This document shows positions 1-8,427 of a stretch of DNA of 55,016 bases, in pieces (the first letter of the stretch is position 1; each line of letters opens with the position of its first letter). Made by a program: the position numbers and the translations under genes. The notes beneath the pieces are model-generated. The model was not told the DNA's origin, made no database searches, and worked only from the letters and a program-made list of their open reading frames with translations. The DNA is taken from assembly GCA_964464175.1 (NCBI GenBank), contig CAYXFD010000021.1, positions 1-55,016 of the forward strand, given 5' to 3'. This DNA is from CAYXFD01 sp964464175. Lineage in GTDB: Bacteria; Cloacimonadota; Cloacimonadia; Cloacimonadales; JAJBBL01.

Positions 1-2
1 AA

Positions 3-46
3 GTGGAGCACTTTTTAGTTCCGACATGGTGCACTTTTCAGTTCCG
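3..46. repeat. Two tandem copies of a ~20-bp motif, possible insertion-sequence end
   Basis: Two near-identical units lie in direct order: positions 3-23 (GTGGAGCACTTTTTAGTTCCG) with one T more than positions 27-46 (TGGTGCACTTTTCAGTTCCG), spaced about 24 bp. Multiple short direct repeats at the very end of an element are typical of IS21-family insertion sequences, whose transposase genes would then lie outside the window to the left. No transposase is visible here, so the IS assignment is inference. The neighbouring flippase gene ends at 101, so any element abuts rather than interrupts it. Confidence 0.4.
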
Positions 47-100
47 CCGACAACACATCCGGGAAAACATCTCATTTGTCAACCGGGAAATCCCTCATAT

Positions 101-1420
101 TCAAACTCTAACTGGTTTGAACTTCTTGGAAAAGGCTCTCAATAGAAAAGCATTAGATATCACCACACCAATTGTTATGATAAGAAATGAATAGATCAGG
201 GGCAGATCTTTTAGATAAAAGAATCCAAACAAAACTAATGTTAACGGATTTCTGATCAGGGCTTCGTATAGATTATACCGGTGATCCTCTGTTGCCATTA
301 AAGAATATAGTGCCGGAGTCGCAAAAAGACCCATTAGTATCCCAGGTTGTAAAAGCCAGTATCCGTAAAGTATAACGGGCCTGTATTCAACTCCCAGCCA
401 TAGTCTTAACCACAAGGGTGCAGCTAAACCAAAAACTATAAAAATTGGGATACAGTAGCGAAACAAGAGCTTGTTTATCTTAATATTATGTTCGTATAAA
501 AGCCTCTTATTGTCTAGTTGAGCTGTGAGTTTGGAAAGATGAGGCAAGAGGGCGTAAAAAGCTCTCCTGATCAAAGATTGGAGCGCATAGCTGACTTTGG
601 TCGTAAGTTCAAAGATCCCCACGGCATGGAGACCGATAGAATTAGAAAGAATGATCTTTACCAGGGGAAAACATAGCATATTCAAGACCTGTGTTCCAAT
701 CATAGAAAAACCGAAATTCAGCAGCTGCTTTACTACTGGAAGGGAGAATTTTTTTAAGGCGAAAATACAAATCCCGAATTGTTTTCTGACAACTATATAG
801 AGAATTATGAAGACTATTATCTTGGAAACAAAAGTCCCAATAATGAAAGAATACAGGGAATACCCAAGTTTGATAAATAGCACAGTAATCGCTAACCTGA
901 GAATGGCTTTGAGCAGATCACTCATGTTGGATATATCAAGCCGACCCAAGCCGGTAACAAAGGAGGAATAAAGATCAAAAAACATATAAGTGAGAGTAGC
1001 CAGACCCACCCAGGGAAGGATATTATTAGCCAGGACAGAATACTCTTCGGGTACATTCAGAATGCCTATTAACGGTTTTTTGAGTAAGATGATCAAAGCC
1101 ATAACAATGATAGATATAAGAACTTGGAAGTAAGTAGCATTTGATATGATAGACTTAATTTCGTTCTTGTCCTCTCTCCCCTTTGCTGAACTTACATAGG
1201 TAATAACGGCTCTTCCCAGTCCGAATTCACCAAATTGAGCAAAAGAAATAACCACCGTCATGAGTTTCCAGAGAGAATACATCTCAAAGCCCAGTAATTT
1301 GATATAAAGCGGTATGCTAAACATTACAATAATTATCTTCATCGCATGGACAAAGCTTCCGCTTAAGGCATTTATCTTGAACTGACTTAATTTCAGTTTT
1401 TTTCTGTATTTATTTACCAT
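101..1420 (-). CDS. Wzx-like polysaccharide flippase (MOP superfamily)
   Basis: A 439-residue integral membrane protein made almost entirely of hydrophobic segments, about 12 in number. The N-terminal stretch (KINALSGSFVHAMKIIIVMF, with GxxxYxLWxL following) and the later GLGRAVITYV region resemble the oligosaccharide flippases that move undecaprenyl-linked repeat units across the inner membrane. It is the last gene of the minus-strand glycan operon, 125 bp downstream of a NodB-like deacetylase. That is the largest gap in the operon, so it may also have its own promoter. Length is slightly below the usual 450-500 residues. The substrate cannot be read from the sequence. Family call is firm; Wzx rather than another MOP exporter is inferred from the cluster. 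Confidence 0.75.
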   Translation of the reverse strand: MVNKYRKKLKLSQFKINALSGSFVHAMKIIIVMFSIPLYIKLLGFEMYSLWKLMTVVISFAQFGEFGLGRAVITYVSSAKGREDKNEIKSIISNATYFQVLISIIVMALIILLKKPLIGILNVPEEYSVLANNILPWVGLATLTYMFFDLYSSFVTGLGRLDISNMSDLLKAILRLAITVLFIKLGYSLYSFIIGTFVSKIIVFIILYIVVRKQFGICIFALKKFSLPVVKQLLNFGFSMIGTQVLNMLCFPLVKIILSNSIGLHAVGIFELTTKVSYALQSLIRRAFYALLPHLSKLTAQLDNKRLLYEHNIKINKLLFRYCIPIFIVFGLAAPLWLRLWLGVEYRPVILYGYWLLQPGILMGLFATPALYSLMATEDHRYNLYEALIRNPLTLVLFGFFYLKDLPLIYSFLIITIGVVISNAFLLRAFSKKFKPVRV

Positions 1421-1545
1421 GGTCGGGTAACTGTCCTCTGATTTAGCATTTCTTAAAGGTTATATGTATCACACACAGTAACTTTAGTCTTAATGTTTAT
1501 TGAACCAGAATTGATCTACCAAATTCGATAAATGAACAGGAAAGT

Positions 1546-2466
1546 TCAACCCCTTTTTAATAGGTTTATCCGGTAATCAGTTTTCCTTTTTCCGGAGAAT
1601 TTTTTCCTGAAATCTTTTATTGTGCCCCAATAGTACCCTGTATTGAGCTTTGTTTTTATAAACAACTGACTCCCGTAAGACAAGCCTATACGGGGTAATT
1701 CCAGGGGATCATCATCGGCTTTCAAATGCGCAACTCGGGTACTGAAAGCCAGCCTAATTCCATTTTCATGAAGTATTCTCTTTTCTCTTTCCCCAAAATC
1801 CCAACCGGGTGTACCATTCGGATAAGCAAAATATTTTACAGGCTTATCTATCAATGATGATAATTCTGATATTGATGAACTAACTTCATCTTCAGCTGTT
1901 TCACTTGTTTCATTAGCCAGAATTGGATGATTTTGGGTATGTGCTCCAATAGTGACCAAACTACTGGTGACCATCTCCACAATTTGATCGGCAGAGACAT
2001 TTTGAGGACTCAATTCGAGATCATATAGTTCGCAGTATCGAGTAATAACTTCATTAATTTCAGCTATTTTCAGGGATTTCAATATCTCAATAGCCGGAAT
2101 TCCGTCTAATCTTTCTCTCTTTATTCCGTATCTATCACTTAGTATCTTTTTTAAGCGGTTTTGATCCATACGCTTCACTTGCTGGAACCAGTAATTCTGG
2201 TTACCCTTAATTATCTTTGGCGATATAAATAGAGTTGCGGGCAGATTATATTTCAGGAGCAAAGGATAGAAATGCTGATAAAATGATAGATCTCCATCGT
2301 CAACGGTTATAAGGCACATCTTCTTGATAGTTTTTTCTTGCTCAAGATATTTATCAAGTTCCTCAATGCTTACTATGATGAAGCGCCTAATCAGATATCT
2401 TAGTAATGATTCTAACCAATTAGTATCTTTGGTGGAATGAAACATCGTAACGACACTATTATTCAT
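1546..2466 (-). CDS. NodB-like polysaccharide deacetylase (paralogue 1)
   Basis: A 306-residue NodB-homology (carbohydrate esterase 4) protein, predicted to remove N-acetyl groups from a surface glycan. The first motif TVDDGD supplies the catalytic/metal aspartates D56 and D57; AHTQNHP supplies the metal-binding H176 and H180; FAYPNG is the arm motif. No signal peptide is evident, so it probably acts in the cytoplasm or on a lipid-linked intermediate. The start overlaps the stop of the upstream glycosyltransferase in an ATGA junction, pointing to translational coupling. It is clearly related to the second deacetylase at 4796-5665 (same motif spacing, shared ISPKII and NH(P)IL stretches), so the operon carries a duplicated pair. 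Confidence 0.85.
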   Translation of the reverse strand: MNNSVVTMFHSTKDTNWLESLLRYLIRRFIIVSIEELDKYLEQEKTIKKMCLITVDDGDLSFYQHFYPLLLKYNLPATLFISPKIIKGNQNYWFQQVKRMDQNRLKKILSDRYGIKRERLDGIPAIEILKSLKIAEINEVITRYCELYDLELSPQNVSADQIVEMVTSSLVTIGAHTQNHPILANETSETAEDEVSSSISELSSLIDKPVKYFAYPNGTPGWDFGEREKRILHENGIRLAFSTRVAHLKADDDPLELPRIGLSYGSQLFIKTKLNTGYYWGTIKDFRKKFSGKRKTDYRINLLKRG

Positions 2467-3626
2467 GCTTCTACCGATTTTTCCATCCCGTAAGGTGTCG
2501 ATTGAAGATTCTGACCTAACAATTCACTCTTTATAATCTCTTCTATTCTTTTGGCTACCACTGATGAATAAAAATACTTTTTAGCAAACTGATAGTTGAA
2601 AGAAGAGATTTTGGCAATAGTTTCAGGATGATTTAATAATAGCCTGATCTGTTCAACAATATTTTCCGGCTGCCAATCTTTAAGGTAAAACCCCATTTCT
2701 CCTTCCTGAAAAAAATCGGGTATTCCACCAACAGGTGTAGTCAATATGGCCATTCCAAAGGAGATAGCCTCCAGAACAGCTAAAGGCATTCCTTCATGAT
2801 AAGAAGCAAAAAGAAACAGGTCACTATTCATTAGAATCTCTTTCTTTTGTTCACCGATTACGTAACCAGGAAAGGCAATGTTTAAACCTCTATCCCGGGC
2901 AACCTTTTTTAACATAGATAACTCTCTGCCGTCACCGGCAATGACTATCTCAATCTTTTCTCTCTCCTTTCCGGATAATAAAGCAAGAGCTTCAACGATT
3001 TCGTATACACCCTTAGCTTTTATTATACTTCCCAGATAAAGAATCCGAATTTTTCTCCACAGCAATGATTTAGCTTTGACTATTTCGCCGTTAAGCCCTT
3101 CTAATAGTGTTTCATCAACAACGGTTGTCTCAATACTTATTCTTCCTTTATAACCCCAACTGAGCAATTTATCTTTGAATCTTTGTGAAAGCACTATAAT
3201 ATGTGAGGCGGACAGAAAGGTTTCTCTAAAGAGAATACGCGAAAACTTCCGTTTATTAATTCTATCTTCTGCCTCCGGATGCCAACCGTGAAAAAAGATG
3301 ATATGCCGCCTTTTAAACAATCTAAACAAGATAGTAATAAACCCGTCCCGAATCACACCAACATTATCCAGTGACGTGTTCAGAACATATAGTTTCGTTT
3401 GAAAAGAAAGCAAGTTCAGCATTATTCTCACATAGGAACTTAAAAGAAAGACATAAAACAGAAAAATGCTTTGATTATGACGATTTGCATAAAAATCAAA
3501 GAAGTGTATATCCCCTGATAAATACTTACCAATAGCCTTGTAGTAGTTCCCTATACCGCCGACTTTATGACTCTTCTTTCGGGTCTTTTCCGGAACCTTC
3601 TTTCTGATAATTAGGATCTTTTTCAT
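2463..3626 (-). CDS. GT4-family glycosyltransferase
   Basis: A 387-residue retaining GT-B glycosyltransferase. The N-terminal half has the Gly-rich loop KVGGIGNY (residues 21-28); the C-terminal half carries LYLGSIIKAKG and the diagnostic E-x7-E motif EGMPLAVLE (E278, E286), followed by GGIPDFF. The start is placed at the ATG of MKKILIIRKK because it forms an ATGA overlap with the upstream CapA-like gene; a longer open frame to 3728 only reads over that gene. It is the only recognisable glycosyltransferase in the cluster, so other transferases for the repeat unit must be encoded elsewhere. Donor and acceptor are unknown. Confidence 0.85.
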   Translation of the reverse strand: MKKILIIRKKVPEKTRKKSHKVGGIGNYYKAIGKYLSGDIHFFDFYANRHNQSIFLFYVFLLSSYVRIMLNLLSFQTKLYVLNTSLDNVGVIRDGFITILFRLFKRRHIIFFHGWHPEAEDRINKRKFSRILFRETFLSASHIIVLSQRFKDKLLSWGYKGRISIETTVVDETLLEGLNGEIVKAKSLLWRKIRILYLGSIIKAKGVYEIVEALALLSGKEREKIEIVIAGDGRELSMLKKVARDRGLNIAFPGYVIGEQKKEILMNSDLFLFASYHEGMPLAVLEAISFGMAILTTPVGGIPDFFQEGEMGFYLKDWQPENIVEQIRLLLNHPETIAKISSFNYQFAKKYFYSSVVAKRIEEIIKSELLGQNLQSTPYGMEKSVEA

Positions 3627-4783
3627 TTTTTGAATATCTTTCTTCTGATTATCGCCATTTTCGTCCGTGGAGTGATATCGCTTCTCAATAGTTCCTGAAA
3701 TTCTCTTAAGAAAGTGGGATTTCTGCATTCGTTTCGATATTTTGCATATCTTTTGTAAGAAGAAAGAATAGAAGATGCTTTACTAAGTTCATTTTCCATA
3801 AAACCGGGGTAAAGAAATTCTACTCTCTTGCTGTTGACTGATATCGCTTTCCTGGTCATTTTAGTTTCTGAGAGCGAATAATTATACTTTCCATTTCTGC
3901 TGCTGATATAATACTCTGCTTTTAAATCCCCGTTATATACCAGCTTTAATACCAATGATTTTATTTTATCAGTTTTCCAGGAATCAAAAATGAAATTGCC
4001 CAGAGAATATGCTATCAATTTCCCCTGATAATACTCAACAGGCTGAATAACATGAGGATGATTCCCGATAATAACATCAGCACCAAAATCGATAAGTTTA
4101 TGGGCAATCTCGATCTGCAGAGGTGAGGGCAGCTTTGTATTAGCAAAGCCCCAGTGGATCAGAATAATGATCGCATCTGATCCCCCCTTTTTTTTCTCAA
4201 TCTCCCTTAGTAGAGGAAGCAAGTTACCAATACTCAAGCAATCAAATGTACTTTCTGAAGATAACTGCCTGATTTCCTGGAGAAAAAATTCATAGTTTTT
4301 ATAATAATCAGGATCAAGATGATCCGTCTCCACATTGTAATAGGGTTTAGCTCCATAAGCGATGAAGGTTACCTTACTGCCGTTGATTGTTTTCGTCATT
4401 GAACAGTCATTGAACTGAGGTGAATGAACGTAGTCAATATCCTTTTCTCTGAGAAGTTTTTTTGTCTCTTCTACAGCCTTAATGCCAAAATCAAATATAT
4501 GATTATTTGCCAGGGTAGCTAAGTTTATATTTATCTTTTTCAGGATATCCAAACCTTCAGAGGAAGCAATCAGGTTTTTCTTTCCTCTTTCATACGAAAC
4601 ATTCTCTGTAACCGGTGTTTCCAAATTTACAATATTGAAATCACTAAAATCGGTTATTCTGCTGAAAGGGGTTAAATCCAATATCTTATGCTTGATGAGA
4701 TAAGGAAGTGAATCCTCTGTTTTACACTTTGTTGAGCTGCACACACCCATCATAACATCACCAAAAGCTGTGAGAGTAAACAT
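3623..4783 (-). CDS. CapA-like capsule/poly-gamma-glutamate synthesis protein
   Basis: A 386-residue protein of the PGA_cap/CapA family, which has a calcineurin-like metallophosphatase fold. Seen motifs are GDVMMG (D9), NLETPVT (E55), LANNHIFDFG (N93, H95, D98), LIHWG, and GNHPHVIQ with AYSLGNFIFD near residues 240-270. Family members are linked to poly-gamma-glutamate anchoring or to capsule modification; the exact reaction is not settled. No signal peptide is seen. The ATG at 4783 is preferred over an adjacent TTG at 4786 and has an AGGTAAG ribosome site. It lies between the second deacetylase (12-bp gap) and the glycosyltransferase (ATGA overlap). Confidence 0.8.
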   Translation of the reverse strand: MFTLTAFGDVMMGVCSSTKCKTEDSLPYLIKHKILDLTPFSRITDFSDFNIVNLETPVTENVSYERGKKNLIASSEGLDILKKININLATLANNHIFDFGIKAVEETKKLLREKDIDYVHSPQFNDCSMTKTINGSKVTFIAYGAKPYYNVETDHLDPDYYKNYEFFLQEIRQLSSESTFDCLSIGNLLPLLREIEKKKGGSDAIIILIHWGFANTKLPSPLQIEIAHKLIDFGADVIIGNHPHVIQPVEYYQGKLIAYSLGNFIFDSWKTDKIKSLVLKLVYNGDLKAEYYISSRNGKYNYSLSETKMTRKAISVNSKRVEFLYPGFMENELSKASSILSSYKRYAKYRNECRNPTFLREFQELLRSDITPRTKMAIIRRKIFKK

Positions 4784-4795
4784 CAAACTTACCTG

Positions 4796-5665
4796 TTAGA
4801 CAATCTTTCTGGCAAATCTCTTGAACTTATCCCAATACTTACCGAAGAAGATCTTGAGAATGAGGTATTTCGGTGAGCCATAAGTGAAACCGACTCTTGG
4901 AATTAACAGGGGATTAGCTTTTCTGGAAAACTTCGTTCCGTATTTAGTCGAAAAAGCGATCTTAATTCCAGCTTTTTTTAGATATTCCAGTTCTCTCGCT
5001 GTACAGTCTCCATTAGGAAAGGCAAAGAAGTCGATTCTTTTTCGGGTAAGGTCAGCTAACCATTCTACCGATTTCATAATTTCAAATTCCGAATCTTCAT
5101 CTGACTCATTAGGAAGGATAGGATGATTTATTGTATGTGAGCCAAAAGTAACTAATCCGCTTTCCTGCATCTCAAGCATCTGTTCGTGACTGATATTTTG
5201 CGGTTCTTTGTCAGGAACATTGTATCTGGTTTTATACTTTGCAACAACTTCATGTATCTCTTTTATCGTTAGATGCTTTAACAACTCCTTGAGAGAAAAC
5301 TTATTATCACTCATTTTTTCAGGAAAAAGCTCTTTGAATATCTCTGTTAACCGTTGTTTATTAAAACCCTCTACCTCTTGAAACCAGAAATTTGATCTTT
5401 CCGTAATAATCTTGGGAGAGACATATACAGATATCGGTACACTATGTTTCTTAATGATTGGAAAGACGTTACTATACAGGGTTTTATGCCCATCATCAAA
5501 AGAAACATGACAGGCATTCCTCAGTTTTTTCCCCTGGTAATAATACTCTTTGATTTCTTCTATCGGTATGAAGCGGTATCTTTTTTTTAAAGATAGAATC
5601 AGCTCTTCAAACCACTTTGGATCGTTGATCATGTGGAAAGTAAGAACACAATTTCTGAATATCAT
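4796..5665 (-). CDS. NodB-like polysaccharide deacetylase (paralogue 2)
   Basis: A 289-residue NodB-homology protein. SFDDGH gives D57 and D58, GSHTINHP gives H177 and H181, and FAFPNGD matches the third motif. The order and spacing follow the deacetylase at 1546-2466, to which it is a divergent paralogue. The predicted reaction is metal-dependent N-deacetylation of a glycan. The ATG at 5665 has a strong AAGGGGG ribosome site 5-6 bases upstream. It starts 45 bp after the GNAT-like gene and is followed closely by the CapA-like gene. Whether the two deacetylases act on different sugars or in different compartments cannot be told. Confidence 0.85.
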   Translation of the reverse strand: MIFRNCVLTFHMINDPKWFEELILSLKKRYRFIPIEEIKEYYYQGKKLRNACHVSFDDGHKTLYSNVFPIIKKHSVPISVYVSPKIITERSNFWFQEVEGFNKQRLTEIFKELFPEKMSDNKFSLKELLKHLTIKEIHEVVAKYKTRYNVPDKEPQNISHEQMLEMQESGLVTFGSHTINHPILPNESDEDSEFEIMKSVEWLADLTRKRIDFFAFPNGDCTARELEYLKKAGIKIAFSTKYGTKFSRKANPLLIPRVGFTYGSPKYLILKIFFGKYWDKFKRFARKIV

Positions 5666-5710
5666 CTAACCCCCTTAAATATATTACTTAGAAACCAAAT
5701 CGCTAATGAT

Positions 5711-6274
5711 CTAAAGAACTAACGGATTGGTTTTCTTAAGCTTAATAACGACATTTTTTAACTTGTAGTGTTCTGATAAATTATTCTTTATTATCGGAAT
5801 ATTGTCGAAGGAATTTACTGTATAGATGGGAAATCTGCTATTCTCTTTTGCATATTTGCAGATCCTGTTCTTTAATTTGCCACTTAATCTTTTACCTCTG
5901 TGTCCGATTTCAACAAAGGTCTGACCCGCTATGTGATAATTCTTGATGCCAATTCTATCAATATCACCATTGGGATCGTAATTAGTGTGTAACCAGGTAT
6001 AGGCAACTATTCGATCTTCTGCGACAACAGCAAAAAGCTTAGAGCCCTTTTTGAAATAGCTCAGACCGAGAAGTTTCTGCAATCTTTGGGAACATTGGAA
6101 TCTCATGACGGATTCCGGTTCAGCGAAAACTGAAATTTCTTTATATTCCTGATAATCCCGTTCCAGATATGTATCGTTTATCATAATGATTAGAATATTA
6201 GTTATCCCGTTTAGCGACATAATTTTTTTGTACAAATATCTTATCGTGTTAAATTTAGTTAGATTGCCAGTCAT
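5711..6274 (-). CDS. GNAT-like acyltransferase
   Basis: A 187-residue protein that resembles the C-terminal half of GNAT/FemAB-type acyltransferases. The stretch AVVAEDRIVAYTWL looks like the central beta strands, and GHRGKRLSGKLKNRI matches the position of the acyl-CoA loop (R/Q-x-x-G-x-G/A), but the canonical glycine pattern is not exact. The ATG overlaps the upstream ATP-grasp stop by one base (TAATG). In a cluster with deacetylases and an amide-forming ATP-grasp enzyme, acylation of a sugar amine is a plausible role. The family call is moderate and the substrate unknown. Confidence 0.5.
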   Translation of the reverse strand: MTGNLTKFNTIRYLYKKIMSLNGITNILIIMINDTYLERDYQEYKEISVFAEPESVMRFQCSQRLQKLLGLSYFKKGSKLFAVVAEDRIVAYTWLHTNYDPNGDIDRIGIKNYHIAGQTFVEIGHRGKRLSGKLKNRICKYAKENSRFPIYTVNSFDNIPIIKNNLSEHYKLKNVVIKLKKTNPLVL

Positions 6275-7359
6275 TACATCTCTTGGATTTTGTATAATCT
6301 GTTCAATATCTGCCCTAAAAGAGGTAGCGGATCTTCACTTGCCCAAATCGCTTTATTATATCCAAAATATCTGACGGCTCTTGGTATCAGCTTACCAAGC
6401 GGGAAAAAAGATCTATTTTTCCAAATGTCCACTATATCTCTTAGCATATTTATCATTGGTTTGTTGTTCGCTTCTTTTGTTGAATACTTCAAATAATCAA
6501 TCCATCCCCAGGGTCTGGGGTTAACTTCCAATAAATAGAGTTGAAGATTATCTCTGTCCTGAAGGAATTCGATCTCGATAAAACCGGTGTAGACAAAATT
6601 TCTTACGATCTCTGAGCAGAAAGATAAGATCTGTTCTTTTTTCTCCCTCTTGTAATCCACGACGCAGTTAGTCAACCCAACCGGATATTGTCTTATTTGA
6701 TCTACAACCACTTGTTTCAATGGTTCTCCCTTATTACAATATGCTGCCCAGGCGATGGATCTTTTGTTAGTTAAGTAGCTCTGAACAATAATATCATCAG
6801 TTTGTTCCAGATATCGCTGCTTTAATCTATGAAAATGTTGCTTTTCTTTAACTACTATTGTTTTGAAGGCTCTCTTCGCAACGTCTGTTTTCCATTTAAG
6901 TATCACCGGATACTTTGGTTCAACCATCTCAGTTAATAGAAAAGAATCGAGTAATTTGACAGACGAATCAATCTTTCTGACATAATCATAGAGATACATT
7001 TTGTCATTTAACAGACCAAGCTTAGAAAAGGGCTTGGGAAAACAATTAAACGAACTGAGGTATTGGTTTGCCAGATAGTATCTTAGGTAGTATCCACCCG
7101 AAAAAATTATCGGTGTTTCCTTCCCGTAAAAACCGACAATGGTTTCAATTTCCTTTTGTATCTCCTCTGTCGAACAGACTATCTTATTCCCAAAACGTGA
7201 ATAATAACCGATCCAATTTTTACTCCCGATAAGATATATTTTCGAATAAAAATGTCGTAATTCCCTCAATAAAAACAGAGCTTGAGGCCCCATGCCAAGA
7301 ATTACCACAGCATCACTATTACCGAGCAACTCCCTCCAATCTAGATCTACTCTGTTCAT
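6274..7359 (-). CDS. ATP-grasp ligase
   Basis: A 361-residue ATP-grasp enzyme of the carbamoyl-phosphate-synthase-like type. It has a Rossmann-like start (AVVILGMGPQALFLLREL, residues 17-34), a lysine-bearing nucleotide strand PVILKWKTD (151-159), and the metal-binding end GFIEIEFL...LEVNPRPWGW with E262/E264, E278 and N280. Such enzymes join a carboxylate to an amine with ATP. Its neighbours are three deacetylases and a GNAT-like protein, so ligation of an amino acid or similar acid to a deacetylated sugar is a reasonable guess. ATGA overlap with the upstream deacetylase-like gene and TAATG overlap with the downstream gene imply co-translation. Confidence 0.75.
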   Translation of the reverse strand: MNRVDLDWRELLGNSDAVVILGMGPQALFLLRELRHFYSKIYLIGSKNWIGYYSRFGNKIVCSTEEIQKEIETIVGFYGKETPIIFSGGYYLRYYLANQYLSSFNCFPKPFSKLGLLNDKMYLYDYVRKIDSSVKLLDSFLLTEMVEPKYPVILKWKTDVAKRAFKTIVVKEKQHFHRLKQRYLEQTDDIIVQSYLTNKRSIAWAAYCNKGEPLKQVVVDQIRQYPVGLTNCVVDYKREKKEQILSFCSEIVRNFVYTGFIEIEFLQDRDNLQLYLLEVNPRPWGWIDYLKYSTKEANNKPMINMLRDIVDIWKNRSFFPLGKLIPRAVRYFGYNKAIWASEDPLPLLGQILNRLYKIQEM

Positions 7360-8405
7360 TTATCGCTGATCCTGTCCCTGACGAAATCTCTTGTTCTGGT
7401 AAATACTATGCTGTTATCTTTGCTAAGTACGGAAAGCAACCGATCAAAATTGTTAAAATCAAGATAGCTTTTGGAATGAGCCATAAAACAAAAAAAACAA
7501 CTCTTCTGGCTGTCGTGACTTAGCTTTTGTACTCTTTTGACCATTTTCAGCAGATGTTTGTAATATAAATAATCAACGCTGCCGTAAATGGCTTTTTCAT
7601 TTGAACTTTTTGCTGCTATTCCTTTTACTGTTATCCTTTTTTGAGACTTTCTTTGACCCCTGAATATACGGTAATAATAAAGAGGATTTCTGCTCTGTAT
7701 AATTAGATACAGGGGAAGAGGAAGATTGGTTTTTTCTGTATAGACCGGTAATTCCCAAAGCCCTGAACCCTTCTCTTCCAGGGCGAAATTATCGGGGTTA
7801 ACTTCCCATGTTTCAGTATTTGATACCGTTTTCCTGAAATCAATGCTCCCCATCTTACCATAATCGTAATATCTGCCCTGTACTACAGATGAGTCACAAA
7901 TCAATCCGTTTTTTTTTAAAGCATAATACAGGTTTGTTGAGGGTTGACATAACCATCCCCCTGCCCTGTAGGCTACTGTTTCATAGGTTGGGTTTACCTT
8001 TCTTAACAATCCTTCCAGATATTCCTTACTTCTTTTTATCCATTCTTCAAGTATCGCAGTATCAACATTTGCAGAGTGCCAATACTCCTTGTTAATATCC
8101 CAGTGGTTGCTATACTCTTTTGCTCCAATCCATTGAGGATGAAAGTGCAGCTGAACATCATGTCCGCGCTTGATCGTCTCAACTAACACCTCTTCCCACT
8201 TCGCAGCAATCTTTCTCCATTTTGTCAGACTGCTATTTAACATTGCTTGCTGCTGTCCTAACTCAGCAAAAAAGGTGTATTTTGCTCCATATTTATCACA
8301 AATATCAAGAATTCTTCTCGCAGGTTCGAACATAAGGCTCTCAGGATCTCCGGTTCCATTACCGAATATTTCCCAATCATCATGAAACATTACATAGCAA
8401 GTCAT
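7356..8405 (-). CDS. NodB-like deacetylase of the WalW type
   Basis: A 349-residue protein with a divergent polysaccharide-deacetylase fold, unlike the two CE4 paralogues in the same operon. Visible motifs are MFHDDWE (D9, D10), GHDVQLHFHPQW (H82, H87, H89), and AYRAGGWLCQPS near residue 170, all seen in WalW-like proteins of O-antigen and lipopolysaccharide clusters. It is cytoplasmic by composition. It follows the O-antigen ligase gene by 22 bp and overlaps the ATP-grasp gene by 4 bp. The reaction is presumed to be deacetylation of a carbohydrate; the substrate is unknown. Confidence 0.7.
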   Translation of the reverse strand: MTCYVMFHDDWEIFGNGTGDPESLMFEPARRILDICDKYGAKYTFFAELGQQQAMLNSSLTKWRKIAAKWEEVLVETIKRGHDVQLHFHPQWIGAKEYSNHWDINKEYWHSANVDTAILEEWIKRSKEYLEGLLRKVNPTYETVAYRAGGWLCQPSTNLYYALKKNGLICDSSVVQGRYYDYGKMGSIDFRKTVSNTETWEVNPDNFALEEKGSGLWELPVYTEKTNLPLPLYLIIQSRNPLYYYRIFRGQRKSQKRITVKGIAAKSSNEKAIYGSVDYLYYKHLLKMVKRVQKLSHDSQKSCFFCFMAHSKSYLDFNNFDRLLSVLSKDNSIVFTRTRDFVRDRISDK

Positions 8406-8427
8406 CTTGTCTGTTATCTATATCTTT

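Noticed and set aside
3..194. 63-codon plus-strand frame at the left edge
   Set aside because: Starts inside the tandem IS-like repeat and overlaps the end of the flippase gene antisense.
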